Below, piece after piece: positions 39,556-48,060 of a stretch of DNA of 64,000 nucleotides. A model generated the notes under the pieces. It worked only from the letters and a program-made list of their open reading frames with translations, did no database searches and had not been told where the DNA came from. The position numbers were made by a program, and so were the translations under genes. The stretch is from the NCBI GenBank assembly GCA_963722815.1, contig CAVROM010000016.1, forward strand, positions 1-64,000, written 5' to 3'. The DNA is from DASQFQ01 sp963722815. Lineage in GTDB: Bacteria > Actinomycetota > Thermoleophilia > Solirubrobacterales > Solirubrobacteraceae. The first letter of the stretch is position 1, and each line of letters begins with the position of its first letter.

Positions 39556-40794
39556 ATGGACCTTCTCGAGTACCAGGGCAAGCAGCTCTTCGCGCGCCAC
39601 GGCGTCCCCGTGCCGACCGGCTCGCCCGCCACCACCGTCGAGCAGGCGGTCGCCGCCGCCGACGAGATCGGCTACCCCTGCGTGATCAAGGCGCAGGTGC
39701 TGATCGGCGGCCGCGGCAAGGCCGGCGGCATCAAGGTCGCCCAGGACCGCAGCGAGGCCGAGGAGCACGCCCGCGCGATCCTCGACATGGACATCCGCGG
39801 CTTCACCGTCCACGAGGTGTGGGTCGAGGCGGCGTCGGACATCGCCTCCGAGTACTACGCCTCGATCGTGTTCGACCGCGCGGCCAAGAAGCCGCTCGTG
39901 ATGCTCTCGACCCAGGGCGGGATGGACATCGAGGAGGTCGCGGACAACAACCCCGACGCGATCGCCCGGCTGCACGTCGACCCGCTGCTCGGCTTCCAGG
40001 ACTTTCACGCCCGCCGGCTCGCGTTCGAGGCCGGCGTCGACGCCGACGTCGTCCGCCCCGTCGGCGCGCTGCTCAACAAGCTCTACGACGCCTTCTCCAA
40101 GGAGGAGGCGATGCTCGTCGAGGTCAACCCGATGATCGTCACCCCCGAGCGCGAGGTGAAGGCGCTCGACGCCAAGGTCACGCTCGACGGGAACAGCCTG
40201 TTCCGCCACCCCGACAACGCCGAGCTGCGCGACGCCGGCGGCGAGGACCCGCAGGAGCAGATGGCCAAGGAGCGCGGCCTGACGTACGTGAAGCTCGACG
40301 GCAACGTCGGCATCCTCGGCAACGGCGCCGGGCTCGTGATGTCGACGCTGGACGTCGTCGCCCAGGCGGGCGGCAAGCCGGCCAACTTCCTCGACGCCGG
40401 CGGCGGCTCGAAGGCGGAGGCGATCACGCAGGCGGTCGAGGTGATCCTCTCCGACGAGAAGGTCACCGCCGTGCTCTTCAACATCTTCGGCGGCATCACG
40501 CGCTGCGACGAGGTCGCCCGCGGGCTGATCGAGGCGTTCGCCCAGATCAAGCCGACCGTGCCGTTCGTGGTCCGCCTCGACGGCACCAACGACAAGGAGG
40601 GCCGGGCGCTGCTGGCCGAGGCCGACCTCCCCAACGTCTTCGCCGAGGCGACGATGCTCGGCGCGGCCAAGCGCGTCGTCGAGCTGGCGGGCGATTCCGG
40701 CGGCGGCGAGCCCGAAGGCGAGACGGTCCCGCCCGGCGAGGGCACCGAGACCGAGCTCGGCGCGGCCGACGACCGAGCCGAGGCCGGTGCCTGA
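39556..40794 (+). CDS. sucC: Succinyl-CoA synthetase (ADP-forming) beta subunit
   Basis: A 412-residue protein starting MDLLEYQGKQLFARHGVPVP, the family hallmark. ATP-grasp features: CVIKAQVLIGGRGKAGGIKV (about residue 44), EVWVEAASDIASEYYASIVF, and EAMLVEVNPMIVTPEREVKA with metal-binding residues; then LDGNVGILGNGAGLVMSTLD, GGKPANFLDAGGGSKAEAIT and NIFGGITRCDEVARGLIEAF in the C-terminal flavodoxin-like domain. A Gly/Glu/Pro-rich tail of about 30 residues is extra. Converts succinyl-CoA to succinate with ATP formation in the TCA cycle and here closes the propionyl-CoA route. The stop shares one base with the sucD start (TGATG). Confidence 0.93.
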   Translation: MDLLEYQGKQLFARHGVPVPTGSPATTVEQAVAAADEIGYPCVIKAQVLIGGRGKAGGIKVAQDRSEAEEHARAILDMDIRGFTVHEVWVEAASDIASEYYASIVFDRAAKKPLVMLSTQGGMDIEEVADNNPDAIARLHVDPLLGFQDFHARRLAFEAGVDADVVRPVGALLNKLYDAFSKEEAMLVEVNPMIVTPEREVKALDAKVTLDGNSLFRHPDNAELRDAGGEDPQEQMAKERGLTYVKLDGNVGILGNGAGLVMSTLDVVAQAGGKPANFLDAGGGSKAEAITQAVEVILSDEKVTAVLFNIFGGITRCDEVARGLIEAFAQIKPTVPFVVRLDGTNDKEGRALLAEADLPNVFAEATMLGAAKRVVELAGDSGGGEPEGETVPPGEGTETELGAADDRAEAGA

Positions 40795-41678
40795 TGGCGA
40801 TCCTTGTCGACAACGACACGAAGCTCTGCGTCTCCGGCATCACCGGCCGCGAGGGCACGTTCCACGCGATGAACAACAAGCGCTACGGCACGCAGGTCGT
40901 GTCCGGAGTGACGCCCGGCAAGGGCGGCCAGGACGTCGAGGGCGTCCCGGTGTTCAACACGTTCCACGACGCGGTGGCCAAGACCGGCGCCAACACCGCG
41001 ATGATCTTCGTGCCGCCGCGCTTCGCCGCCGACTCGATCCTCGAGGCCGAGGACGCCGGCATCGCGCTGGTCATCGCGATCACCGAGGGCATCCCCGCCC
41101 ACGACGAGTTGCGCGTCTACAACCACCTGCTCGGCAACCCGGACTGCCGTCTGATCGGCCCGAACTGCCCTGGCATCCTCTCGCCCGGCAAGGCCAACGT
41201 CGGGATCATCCCCGCGTCGTTCTTCAAGGAGGGCAACGTCGGCGTCGTCTCGCGCTCCGGCACGCTGACCTACCAGATCGGCAACGAGCTGGCCCAGAGC
41301 GGCTTCGGCAACTCGAGCATCGTCGGCATCGGCGGCGACCCCGTCCCGGGCTCGAGCTTCATCGACATCATCGAGCTGTTCGAGGCCGACGACGAGACCG
41401 AGCTGATCGTGATGGCCGGCGAGATCGGCGGCTCCGCCGAGGAGGAGGCCGCCGACTTCATCGCCGAGCACGTGAGCAAGCCGGTCGTCGCCTACATCGC
41501 GGGCTTCACCGCCCCACCCGGCAAGACGATGGGCCACGCCGGCGCGATCGTCTCCGGCACCAAGGGCACCGCGGCCGCGAAGGCCGAGGCGCTCGAGGCG
41601 AAGGGCGTGCGGGTCGGCCGGACCCCGACGGAAGTCGCCGAGATCGCGGCCGACATCGCAGGCTCGCTCGCGCGCTAG
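40794..41678 (+). CDS. sucD: Succinyl-CoA synthetase alpha subunit
   Basis: A 294-residue protein. CoA-binding Rossmann domain: MAILVDNDTKLCVSGITGRE, GTFHAMNNKRYGTQVVSGVT, GKGGQDVEGVPVFNTFHDAV, VIAITEGIPAHDELRV and RLIGPNCPGILSPGKANVGI. The ligase domain has VGVVSRSGTLTYQIGNELAQ, GIGGDPVPGSSFIDIIELFE, and the phosphorylated His in GKTMGHAGAIVSGTKGTAAA (about residue 245). Complete and clean; forms the enzyme with SucC directly upstream. Confidence 0.95.
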   Translation: MAILVDNDTKLCVSGITGREGTFHAMNNKRYGTQVVSGVTPGKGGQDVEGVPVFNTFHDAVAKTGANTAMIFVPPRFAADSILEAEDAGIALVIAITEGIPAHDELRVYNHLLGNPDCRLIGPNCPGILSPGKANVGIIPASFFKEGNVGVVSRSGTLTYQIGNELAQSGFGNSSIVGIGGDPVPGSSFIDIIELFEADDETELIVMAGEIGGSAEEEAADFIAEHVSKPVVAYIAGFTAPPGKTMGHAGAIVSGTKGTAAAKAEALEAKGVRVGRTPTEVAEIAADIAGSLAR

Positions 41679-41685
41679 GCGGGGG

Positions 41686-43026
41686 CTAGGGGGCGATGTT
41701 GTGGTTCAGGTGGAAGACGTTGTCCGGGTCGTACCGCCGCTTGACCTCGCGTAGCCGGTCGTAGTTCGGGCCGTAGGCGCCGCGGATGGCGTCCTCGGCC
41801 TGGTCGTCGCCGAGGTAGTTGAGCCAGCGGCGCTCCGACAGCTCCGGCTTGAGCGCCGCGTGCGTGGCCTTCGTCCACGCGATGTTGGCCTCGGTGTCGG
41901 CCGGGTCGGTCCACACCGACGGGATCAGCAGGTTCCAGCCCGGCTCGCGGTGCGGGACCGCGGTGGCGGTCGGCGCGACGCGAGTGACGGCCCCGTGGAA
42001 GTGCTCGAACAGCATCGGGGTCATCGGCGACGGGATCGAGGCGTAGCGCTCGACCGCGGTGTCGATCAGCGTGTCCGAGAGGCCCTTGGTGAAGCTCGAC
42101 AGCCAGTAGTTGAGCGACCCCTTGGGGAAGCCCGCGTCGAGCATGGTGTTGATGACGGGGTAGGGCATCGGGCCGACCTCGGTCACCAGCGGCGAGCCGA
42201 ACGCCTTGAACGGCGCGAGCTCGCGCTCCGCGGCCTCCGGGTCGCCGGCGTGGCAGATGACCAGCGCGGAGAGCTTGTTGCCCGAGCCGTCCGGCGCCGG
42301 CACCATCCCGGCGAACACGGTCAGGTCGTCGGAGACATCGGCGACGGCGTCGCGGTAGAAGCGCAGGAGCTCCGGCGCGGCGTCGATCGGGTGGGCGATC
42401 AGCCCGCCGGTGATCATCGCGACCGGGTGCAAGCGGTACGTGAGGGCCGTGGCGACGCCGAAGTTGCCGCCGCCACCGCGCAGCGCCCACATCAGGTCCG
42501 GGTGGCTCTCGTCGTCGACCCCGAGGACGTCGCCGCTCGCGGTCACCAGCTCGGCGCCGATCAGGTTGTCGGCCGCGAGCCCGTACTTGCCCATCAGCCA
42601 GCCGAGGCCGCCGCCGAGCGTCAGGCCGGCGATGCCGGTGCTCGAGATCGCGCCGCCGGTGACCGCGAGCCCGTGCGCGCCGGTGGCATCGTTGAGCTCG
42701 CTCCAGAGCACGCCGCCACCGGCGGTCACCGTTCCGCGCTCGGGGTCGACCGCGATCGCCTTCATCTCGGCGAGATCGATCATCACGCCGCCGTCGGTGA
42801 CCGCGCGCCCGGCGACGTTGTGACCGCCACCGCGGACGGAGACCTCGAGCCCCTCGTCGCGCGCGAGCGCGAGGGCGGCGACGACGTCGTCGGCGCTGCG
42901 GCAGCGCACGATCACGGCTGGGCGCCTGTCGACCAGCCCGTTGTGGATCGCGCGGGCCTCGTCGTAGCCGGGGTCCTCGGGCCTGAGGATGCGTTCGCCG
43001 AGACGATCGCGAAGGGCGGTGCTCAT
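41686..43026 (-). CDS. FAD-linked oxidoreductase, BBE-like
   Basis: A 446-residue protein from ATG 43026, six bases after an AAGGAA ribosome binding site. The FAD domain has PAVIVRCRSADDVVAALALA, VSVRGGGHNVAGRAVTDGGV (GGGHN His is the usual covalent FAD attachment site), TVTAGGGVLWSELNDATGAH and ISSTGIAGLTLGGGLGWLMG. The C-terminal berberine-bridge-like region ends NYLGDDQAEDAIRGAYGPNY and YDPDNVFHLNHNIAP, as in oxidases of sugars and alkaloid-like compounds. No second attachment cysteine motif is evident. Substrate unknown; adjacent genes give no clue. Confidence 0.87.
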   Translation of the reverse strand: MSTALRDRLGERILRPEDPGYDEARAIHNGLVDRRPAVIVRCRSADDVVAALALARDEGLEVSVRGGGHNVAGRAVTDGGVMIDLAEMKAIAVDPERGTVTAGGGVLWSELNDATGAHGLAVTGGAISSTGIAGLTLGGGLGWLMGKYGLAADNLIGAELVTASGDVLGVDDESHPDLMWALRGGGGNFGVATALTYRLHPVAMITGGLIAHPIDAAPELLRFYRDAVADVSDDLTVFAGMVPAPDGSGNKLSALVICHAGDPEAAERELAPFKAFGSPLVTEVGPMPYPVINTMLDAGFPKGSLNYWLSSFTKGLSDTLIDTAVERYASIPSPMTPMLFEHFHGAVTRVAPTATAVPHREPGWNLLIPSVWTDPADTEANIAWTKATHAALKPELSERRWLNYLGDDQAEDAIRGAYGPNYDRLREVKRRYDPDNVFHLNHNIAP

Positions 43027-43098
43027 GGGGAACTTCCTTTCGGAGGGAGCCTCAGTAGAGACGAACTCCGGCGCCGTTCATTCCCGCAGGGAACACCC

Positions 43099-43104
43099 TA
43101 TCCT
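43099..43104 (+). promoter_or_regulatory. TATCCT -10-like box
   Basis: TATCCT ends two bases before ATG 43107 but eight before ATG 43113. The window's usual spacing favours 43113 as the leaderless start of the aminotransferase. Confidence 0.45.
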
Positions 43105-43112
43105 CGATGACT

Positions 43113-44210
43113 ATGGCCGACACGATCTCCTTCGCCCGCGGGGCTCCGTCCCTGGACATCGTCGATCAGGAGGGCCTCAAGGAGGCCGCGCAGCGCGCGT
43201 TCACGAACGATCCCGGCGGGACGTTCGCGTACGGCACGAGCGTGGGCTACGTCCCGCTGCGTGAGTGGATCGCCGAGCAGCACGGCGTCGAGGTCGACCA
43301 GGTGCTGGTCACCAACGGCTCGATGCAGGCCGACGCGTTCCTCTTCCAGCTGCTGGTCGGGCCCGGCGACGCCGTGATCGTCGAGTCCCCCACCTACGAC
43401 CGCACGCTGCTCAACCTGCGCAACCGCGGCGCGGACGTGCGCATGGTCGAGCTCGAGACCGACGGGATCGACGTCGACGGCGTCGCGTCGCTGCTCGAGC
43501 ACCCGGACTTCGCTCCCAAGCTCGCGCACATCATCCCCAACTTCCAGAACCCGGCCGGCTACACGCTGAGTGCCGAGAAGCGCGCGCGGCTGCTCGCGCT
43601 GGCCGCCGAGCACGACTTCACGCTGTTCGAGGACGACCCCTACCTGTCGATCCGCTTCGAGGGCGAGCAGCTGCCCACCATGCTCTCCCAGGACGAGGCG
43701 GGCAAGGTCGTCTACGCCTCCTCGTTCTCGAAGACCGTCTGCCCCGGCATCCGCGTCGGCTATCTCGTCGGCCCGCAGGCCGTGATCAAGCAGATCCAGG
43801 CGATCGCGACCAACACCTACATCTCGCCGAACATGGTCGCCCAGTCGATCGTCAACGAGTTCTGCCGCTCCGGCCGGATCGAGCACTCGATCGCCACGGT
43901 CAAGGACGCGCTGCGGGCGCGCAAGGACGCGCTCGTCGGCGCGCTCGAGCGCGAGCTGCCGGAGGCGAAGTTCGCCCCGCCGCAGGGCGGCTACTTCATG
44001 TGGGTGGAGATGCCGGAGGGCTTCGACGTGGCGGCGCTCGAGGGCGCGGCGAAGGAGCGCGGCGTCGTGTTCGTCAAGGGCACCGACTTCCTCCTGGAGG
44101 GGGGCGAGAACACGCTGCGCCTCGCCTACTCGGGGGTTACGCCGGAGCAGATCGACGAGGGCGTCACCCGCCTGGCGGAGGCGGCGCGCTCGCTCGGCGT
44201 CGCCGCTTGA
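43113..44210 (+). CDS. PLP-dependent aminotransferase, class I/II (2-aminoadipate/kynurenine type)
   Basis: About 365 residues; the start at 43113 (MADTISFARGAPSLDIVDQE) fits the upstream TATCCT box, though ATG 43107 is in frame. It has FAYGTSVGYVPLREWIAEQH, VLVTNGSMQADAFLFQLLVG, VIVESPTYDRTLLNLRNRGA, HIIPNFQNPAGYTLSAEKRA, FEDDPYLSIRFEGEQLP and the PLP lysine in YASSFSKTVCPGIRVGYLVG (about residue 208). This branch includes 2-aminoadipate and kynurenine aminotransferases. Being coupled to formamidase-like and kynureninase genes, an aromatic or kynurenine substrate is plausible. Its stop overlaps the next start as TTGA. Confidence 0.88.
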   Translation: MADTISFARGAPSLDIVDQEGLKEAAQRAFTNDPGGTFAYGTSVGYVPLREWIAEQHGVEVDQVLVTNGSMQADAFLFQLLVGPGDAVIVESPTYDRTLLNLRNRGADVRMVELETDGIDVDGVASLLEHPDFAPKLAHIIPNFQNPAGYTLSAEKRARLLALAAEHDFTLFEDDPYLSIRFEGEQLPTMLSQDEAGKVVYASSFSKTVCPGIRVGYLVGPQAVIKQIQAIATNTYISPNMVAQSIVNEFCRSGRIEHSIATVKDALRARKDALVGALERELPEAKFAPPQGGYFMWVEMPEGFDVAALEGAAKERGVVFVKGTDFLLEGGENTLRLAYSGVTPEQIDEGVTRLAEAARSLGVAA

Positions 44211-44932
44211 TCTGCGAGCACCACCACTACGGCGACAAGCACTCGCAGTTCGGCGAGCTGTTCCTGCCCGCCGAGGACCATCCCCACCCGCCCCCGTATC
44301 CGGTCGCGGTGCTCCTGCACGGCGGGTTCTGGAAGGCGCAGTACGGCCGCAAGCTGATGCACCCGCTGTGCCGTGACCTCGTCGGGCGCGGCTGGGCGGT
44401 GTGGAACCTCGAGTACCGGCGGCTGGGCCGGCAGAGCGGCGGCGGCTGGCCGGCGACCTTTGACGATCTCGACGCCGGCATCGACCACCTGCGCGTGCTG
44501 CAGGCGCCGCTCGACCTCACGCGCGTGATCACGATCGGCCACTCCGCGGGGGGCCACCTCGCGGCGCTCGCCGCGACCCGCGACGGGCCGAGCGTGCAGG
44601 TCACCGGTGTGGTGTCCCAGGCGGGGGTGCTGGACCTCGAGCGCGCGTGGGAGTGGCGGCTCTCGGGCGGCGTCGTGCGGCGGCTGCTGGGCGGCACGCC
44701 GGAGCAGTACCCCGAGCGCTACGCCGCGGCCTCACCCGCGGCACGGCTGCCGCTCGGGGTGCCCGCGCTGTTGACACACGGCGGCAGGGACGACACCGTC
44801 CCGCCCGCGATGAGCAAGGCTTTCCAGCAGGCCACCGGCTGCGACCTCGTGCTGCTCCCCGACGAGGACCACTACGGACACCTCGATCCCCAGAACCCGT
44901 TGTGGAAGGCGGTGGTCGATTGGCTCCCATGA
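44207..44932 (+). CDS. Alpha/beta hydrolase, probable kynurenine formamidase
   Basis: A 241-residue hydrolase starting at TTG 44207, which overlaps the aminotransferase stop as TTGA; no other start fits. Motifs: PVAVLLHGGFWKAQYGRKLM (HGGxW oxyanion motif, about residue 36), GWAVWNLEYRRLGRQSGGGW, the nucleophile in TIGHSAGGHLAALAATRDG (about 107), the acid in LTHGGRDDTVPPAMSKAF (about 192) and the catalytic His in DEDHYGHLDP (about 223). HGGxW is characteristic of alpha/beta-fold kynurenine formamidases. The kynureninase gene starts in its stop codon, so N-formylkynurenine is the likely substrate; the assignment rests on motif plus context. Confidence 0.78.
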   Translation: MICEHHHYGDKHSQFGELFLPAEDHPHPPPYPVAVLLHGGFWKAQYGRKLMHPLCRDLVGRGWAVWNLEYRRLGRQSGGGWPATFDDLDAGIDHLRVLQAPLDLTRVITIGHSAGGHLAALAATRDGPSVQVTGVVSQAGVLDLERAWEWRLSGGVVRRLLGGTPEQYPERYAAASPAARLPLGVPALLTHGGRDDTVPPAMSKAFQQATGCDLVLLPDEDHYGHLDPQNPLWKAVVDWLP

Positions 44933-46122
44933 GCCGCGACGAGGCCACCGCGCTGGATGAGGCCGATCCCCTCCGGGCCTTCCGTGACCGGTTCGTCGAC
45001 GATGATCCGTCGCGGATCTACCTGGACGGCAACTCGCTCGGCCGCCTCCCGCTGGCCACGCGCGACCGGCTCGCCGCCACCGTCGCGCAGTGGGGCAGCG
45101 AGCTCGTCTCGGGCTGGCACGACTGGATCGACGCGCCCGCGCGGGTCGGCGACCTGCTCGCCGAGCACGTCCTCGGCGCCCGCCACGGCGAGGTGATCGC
45201 CGGCGACTCGACCACCGTCAATCTCTACAAGCTGTGCGCCGCCGTGCTCGACGAGCGCGAAGGCGCGATCGTCACCGACCGCGGCAACTTCCCCACCGAC
45301 CGCTACGTGCTCGAGGGGCTCGCCGTCCGCAGCGGCCGCGAGCTGCGGCTCGTCGACACGCCCGAGCAGGCGGCGCGGGAGGACGCGGCGCTGGTGGTGC
45401 TCTCGCACGTCGGCTACCACTCCGGCGAGATCGCCGACATGGCCGCGCTGACCGCTCCGCACGTGGTCTGGGACCTCTCGCACTCCGCGGGCGCGATCCC
45501 CGTCGACCTCAACGCCAACGGCGTCGAGCTCGCGGTCGGCTGCACCTACAAGTACCTCAACGGCGGCCCCGGCGCGCCCGCCTATCTCTACGTCGCGCAG
45601 GAGCGCCAGACGCAGCTGCGCTCGCCGATCTGGGGCTGGTTCGGGCAGCGCGACCAGTTCGCGATGGAGCGCGACTACGACCCGGTCGACGGCATCGGGC
45701 GCTTCCAGGCCGGTACGCCGCCGATCCTCGCGCTCGCCGCCGTCGAGGAGGGCGTGAAGCTGACCGCCGAGGCGGGGATCGCCGCGATCCGCGCCAAGTC
45801 CACCTCCCTCACCGAGCTGATCGTCGCGCTCCACGACGCGTGGCTCGCCCCGCTGGGCTTCGGCCTCGGCTCACCGCGCGACCCCACCCGCCGCGGCTCG
45901 CACGTGTCCGTCACCCACCCGCAGGCGTGGCAGATCAACGTCGCGCTGATCGAGCGCGCGAACGTCGTCCCCGACTTCCGCGGCCCCGACGCGATCCGGC
46001 TCGGCGTCGCACCGCTCTACACCAGCCACGCGGACGTCTGGGACGCGCTCGACCGCCTGCGCGCGCTGGTCGATCGCGGCGAGCACGAGCTCGTCGATGC
46101 GGCGCGCGGGCGGGTGACCTAG
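44929..46122 (+). CDS. kynU: Kynureninase
   Basis: A 397-residue PLP enzyme from ATG 44929 (MSRDEATALDEADPLRAFRD), overlapping the preceding stop as ATGA. Motifs: RIYLDGNSLGRLPLATRDRL (about residue 27), VIAGDSTTVNLYKLCAAVLD, TDRGNFPTDRYVLEGLAV, VVLSHVGYHSGEIADMAALT, VVWDLSHSAGAIPVDLNANG and the PLP lysine in AVGCTYKYLNGGPGAPAYLY (about 207), then QAGTPPILALAAVEEGVKL. Cleaves kynurenine to anthranilate and alanine. It ends the tightly coupled operon; a tryptophan dioxygenase gene is not in the window. The stop shares CTAG with the convergent DUF2294 gene. Confidence 0.92.
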   Translation: MSRDEATALDEADPLRAFRDRFVDDDPSRIYLDGNSLGRLPLATRDRLAATVAQWGSELVSGWHDWIDAPARVGDLLAEHVLGARHGEVIAGDSTTVNLYKLCAAVLDEREGAIVTDRGNFPTDRYVLEGLAVRSGRELRLVDTPEQAAREDAALVVLSHVGYHSGEIADMAALTAPHVVWDLSHSAGAIPVDLNANGVELAVGCTYKYLNGGPGAPAYLYVAQERQTQLRSPIWGWFGQRDQFAMERDYDPVDGIGRFQAGTPPILALAAVEEGVKLTAEAGIAAIRAKSTSLTELIVALHDAWLAPLGFGLGSPRDPTRRGSHVSVTHPQAWQINVALIERANVVPDFRGPDAIRLGVAPLYTSHADVWDALDRLRALVDRGEHELVDAARGRVT

Positions 46123-46349
46123 TGCTCGTACTGGAAGAACATCCGCATGTCGCGCACGCGCTGGTGCTCGCCCATGGTGACGAGCCTGCGCTCGACCGGG
46201 GTCAGCGTGTCCTCGAGCACCGTGATCAGCACGTCGGTGCCCGCCCACTGCGTTCGCGTCCTGGTCGGCCCGCGGCCCAACTGCTCCTTGTCGACGCGCA
46301 CCATCTCGCGGGAGACCTCCGCCAGCACGCTCTGCTGCCCTTCCTCCAT
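46119..46349 (-). CDS. DUF2294 family protein (N-terminus uncertain)
   Basis: A 76-residue protein from ATG 46349: MEEGQQSVLAEVSREMVRVD, KEQLGRGPTRTRTQWAGTDV, LITVLEDTLTPVERRLVTMG and RVRDMRMFFQYEH. The order VSxEMVRxxKExxGRGPTxxRT and LEDTLTPxER is that of DUF2294 (Na+-translocating-type label in some databases); typical members have around 100-120 residues. The missing start may lie upstream (up to about 46420), where the frames look disturbed. Function unknown. The stop is in a CTAG shared with kynU. Confidence 0.65.
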   Translation of the reverse strand: MEEGQQSVLAEVSREMVRVDKEQLGRGPTRTRTQWAGTDVLITVLEDTLTPVERRLVTMGEHQRVRDMRMFFQYEH

Positions 46350-46427
46350 CAGGTCCTTCGCCGCAGCTGTGTCCTGTCGCGGAGCGCCTGAAGGTGACCT
46401 GCACCGGGCTGACCTGCCCGGTGGACG

Positions 46428-47144
46428 CTACCGCCCGTAGCGGTCCTTGGAGATGACGAGCTGCTCGGGCAGCGCGACGCGCGGCGGCGGCGACGGGTCG
46501 GCGACGACCGAGACCGTCTCGGCCACCGAGTGCGTGAGCGAGATCTCCGTGCCGCCGAGCTCGATCGTGATCTCGTCGTCGCCCGGGGCCACGAACGTGC
46601 CCTCGAGCCCCGGCTCGACGCCGCGATCGTGGAGGTAGTGGAGGAGCTCCTCGGCCTCGTTCTCGAAGCGCAGGATCCGGATCGTCGCGCCGGGCTCGCA
46701 GTCGGCGAGCGGCACGCCGTCGATGCGGCTGCCGGTGTTGATCGGGTGGCCGTGCGGGCAGGTCTTGGCGTCGCCGATCGCGGCGAACATCCGCTCCTCG
46801 AGCACCGGCGACATCGCGTGCTCGATCCGCTCCGCCTCCTCGTGCACCTCGTCCCACGGGATCCCGAGCACGTCGGTGAGGAAGCGCTCGATCATCCGGT
46901 GGCGGCTCACGATGTGCTCCGCGTGCTCGCGGCCGGAGTCGGTGAAGGACAGCGCGCGGTCGGTGCCGCGCGTGATGTAGCCGTCGCGCTCGAGCCGCCC
47001 GATCATCTCGTGGACGGTCGGCGCGGACAGCTGCATGGCCCGGGCGATGTTGGCGCCGGTCATCGGCAACCCCGCCTCGTAGAGCCAGAAGATGGTCTCG
47101 AGGTACTCCTGCTCAGCGACGGTGGCCTGGGACTCGGCGGACAT
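46428..47144 (-). CDS. Iron-dependent-repressor family regulator, MntR-like
   Basis: A 238-residue regulator from ATG 47144. The winged helix reads EYLETIFWLYEAGLPMTGAN, IARAMQLSAPTVHEMIGRLE, RDGYITRGTDRALSFTDSGR. The dimerisation domain has HRMIERFLTDVLGIPWDEVH, EEAERIEHAMSPVLEERM and CPHGHPINTG; a C-terminal FeoA/SH3-like domain follows (PLADCEPGATIRILRFENEA). At the metal site, Glu replaces the Cys of DtxR (AERIEH versus ACRWEH), and acidic residues stand in EQEYLETI, as in manganese-sensing MntR. So a Mn-responsive repressor is more likely than an iron one. It has a TAGGAT box seven bases upstream, overlapping the lysR-type gene's stop. Confidence 0.85.
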   Translation of the reverse strand: MSAESQATVAEQEYLETIFWLYEAGLPMTGANIARAMQLSAPTVHEMIGRLERDGYITRGTDRALSFTDSGREHAEHIVSRHRMIERFLTDVLGIPWDEVHEEAERIEHAMSPVLEERMFAAIGDAKTCPHGHPINTGSRIDGVPLADCEPGATIRILRFENEAEELLHYLHDRGVEPGLEGTFVAPGDDEITIELGGTEISLTHSVAETVSVVADPSPPPRVALPEQLVISKDRYGR

Positions 47145-47151
47145 GTTTGTG

Positions 47152-47157
47152 ATCCTA
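47152..47157 (-). promoter_or_regulatory. TAGGAT -10-like box
   Basis: On the minus strand TAGGAT ends seven bases before ATG 47144 and contains the TAG stop of the LysR gene. Suggests an independent leaderless start for the MntR-like gene. Confidence 0.4.
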
Positions 47158-48048
47158 GTCCAGCGCCTCCATCCGCTTCGCAGCCAGCTCCATGAACGCG
47201 CGCGTGGCGGGCGAGAGGTGGGCGTTGCGGCGCGTGACGAAGGCGAACGTGTCGGTGATCGGCGGGTCGAAGCCGACGTGGTGCAGGCGCCGCCCGAACG
47301 CGCGGCCGAGGGCGACCCGGCGGGTCCCGATCGTGTCCCCGAGCCCGCGCAGCGCGAGATCGAGGGCGGCCTCGACGTACTCGACCTCGATCTGCGGCTC
47401 GATCGTCACGCCGGCCCGCTGCGCGCGCTCGGCGAGCTGGCGGCGCGTCGGGTCGTCGGAGCCGAAGCGCGCGTCGTAGAGGATCAGCGGCGCCTCGGCG
47501 AGCCGCTCGATCGTCATCGGCTCCTTCACGCGCTCGGGGTCCTTGGAGAGGTAGAGCAGCTCGTCGTCGATCGCCGGGCGCACGTCGAGGCCGCGGTCGT
47601 CGATCGGGAGCACGATCAGGCCGCCCTCGAGCCGGCCGTCGCGCACGGCCTCGGCGACCTCCGAGGAGTTCTGGCCGATCAGCCGCACGCGCACGTTCGG
47701 GTAGCGCTTGCGGAAGTCCTGGACCAGATCGGAGAGCAGGTAGTAGGGCGCGTTGCCGAACGTGCCGAACGTCGCTGTGCCGCTCTCGAGCTCGCGCACC
47801 TCGCGCACCGAGTCGCGCGCCTCCTGGGCCGCCGCGAGCGTGCGCTCGGCCTCGGGGCGGAAGAGCCGGCCGGCCTCGGTGAGCTCGAGCCGGCGGGCGC
47901 GGACGAACAGCGGCGCACCCAGCTCGGCCTCCAGCCGGCGGATCTGCTCGGACAGGCTCGGCTGGGCCATGTGCAACGCTGCGGCGGCCGCTGAGAAGGT
48001 GCGATGGTCGGCTGCGGCGAGGAAGTATTCGAGCTGCTGGAGTGTCAT
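47155..48048 (-). CDS. LysR-family transcriptional regulator
   Basis: A 297-residue protein from ATG 48048. N-terminal helix-turn-helix: TLQQLEYFLAAADHRTFSAA, AAALHMAQPSLSEQIRRLEA, ELGAPLFVRARRLELTEAGR. The effector domain follows (GTATFGTFGNAPYYLLSDLV; GRLEGGLIVLPIDDRGLDVR; PLILYDARFGSDDP). Length and domain order are normal. A perfect TTGAC-N6-GTCAA palindrome lies just upstream, between it and a divergent tiny membrane-protein gene, and is a candidate for autoregulation. The inducer is unknown. Confidence 0.9.
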   Translation of the reverse strand: MTLQQLEYFLAAADHRTFSAAAAALHMAQPSLSEQIRRLEAELGAPLFVRARRLELTEAGRLFRPEAERTLAAAQEARDSVREVRELESGTATFGTFGNAPYYLLSDLVQDFRKRYPNVRVRLIGQNSSEVAEAVRDGRLEGGLIVLPIDDRGLDVRPAIDDELLYLSKDPERVKEPMTIERLAEAPLILYDARFGSDDPTRRQLAERAQRAGVTIEPQIEVEYVEAALDLALRGLGDTIGTRRVALGRAFGRRLHHVGFDPPITDTFAFVTRRNAHLSPATRAFMELAAKRMEALD

Positions 48049-48060
48049 AGGTTCTTCCTA

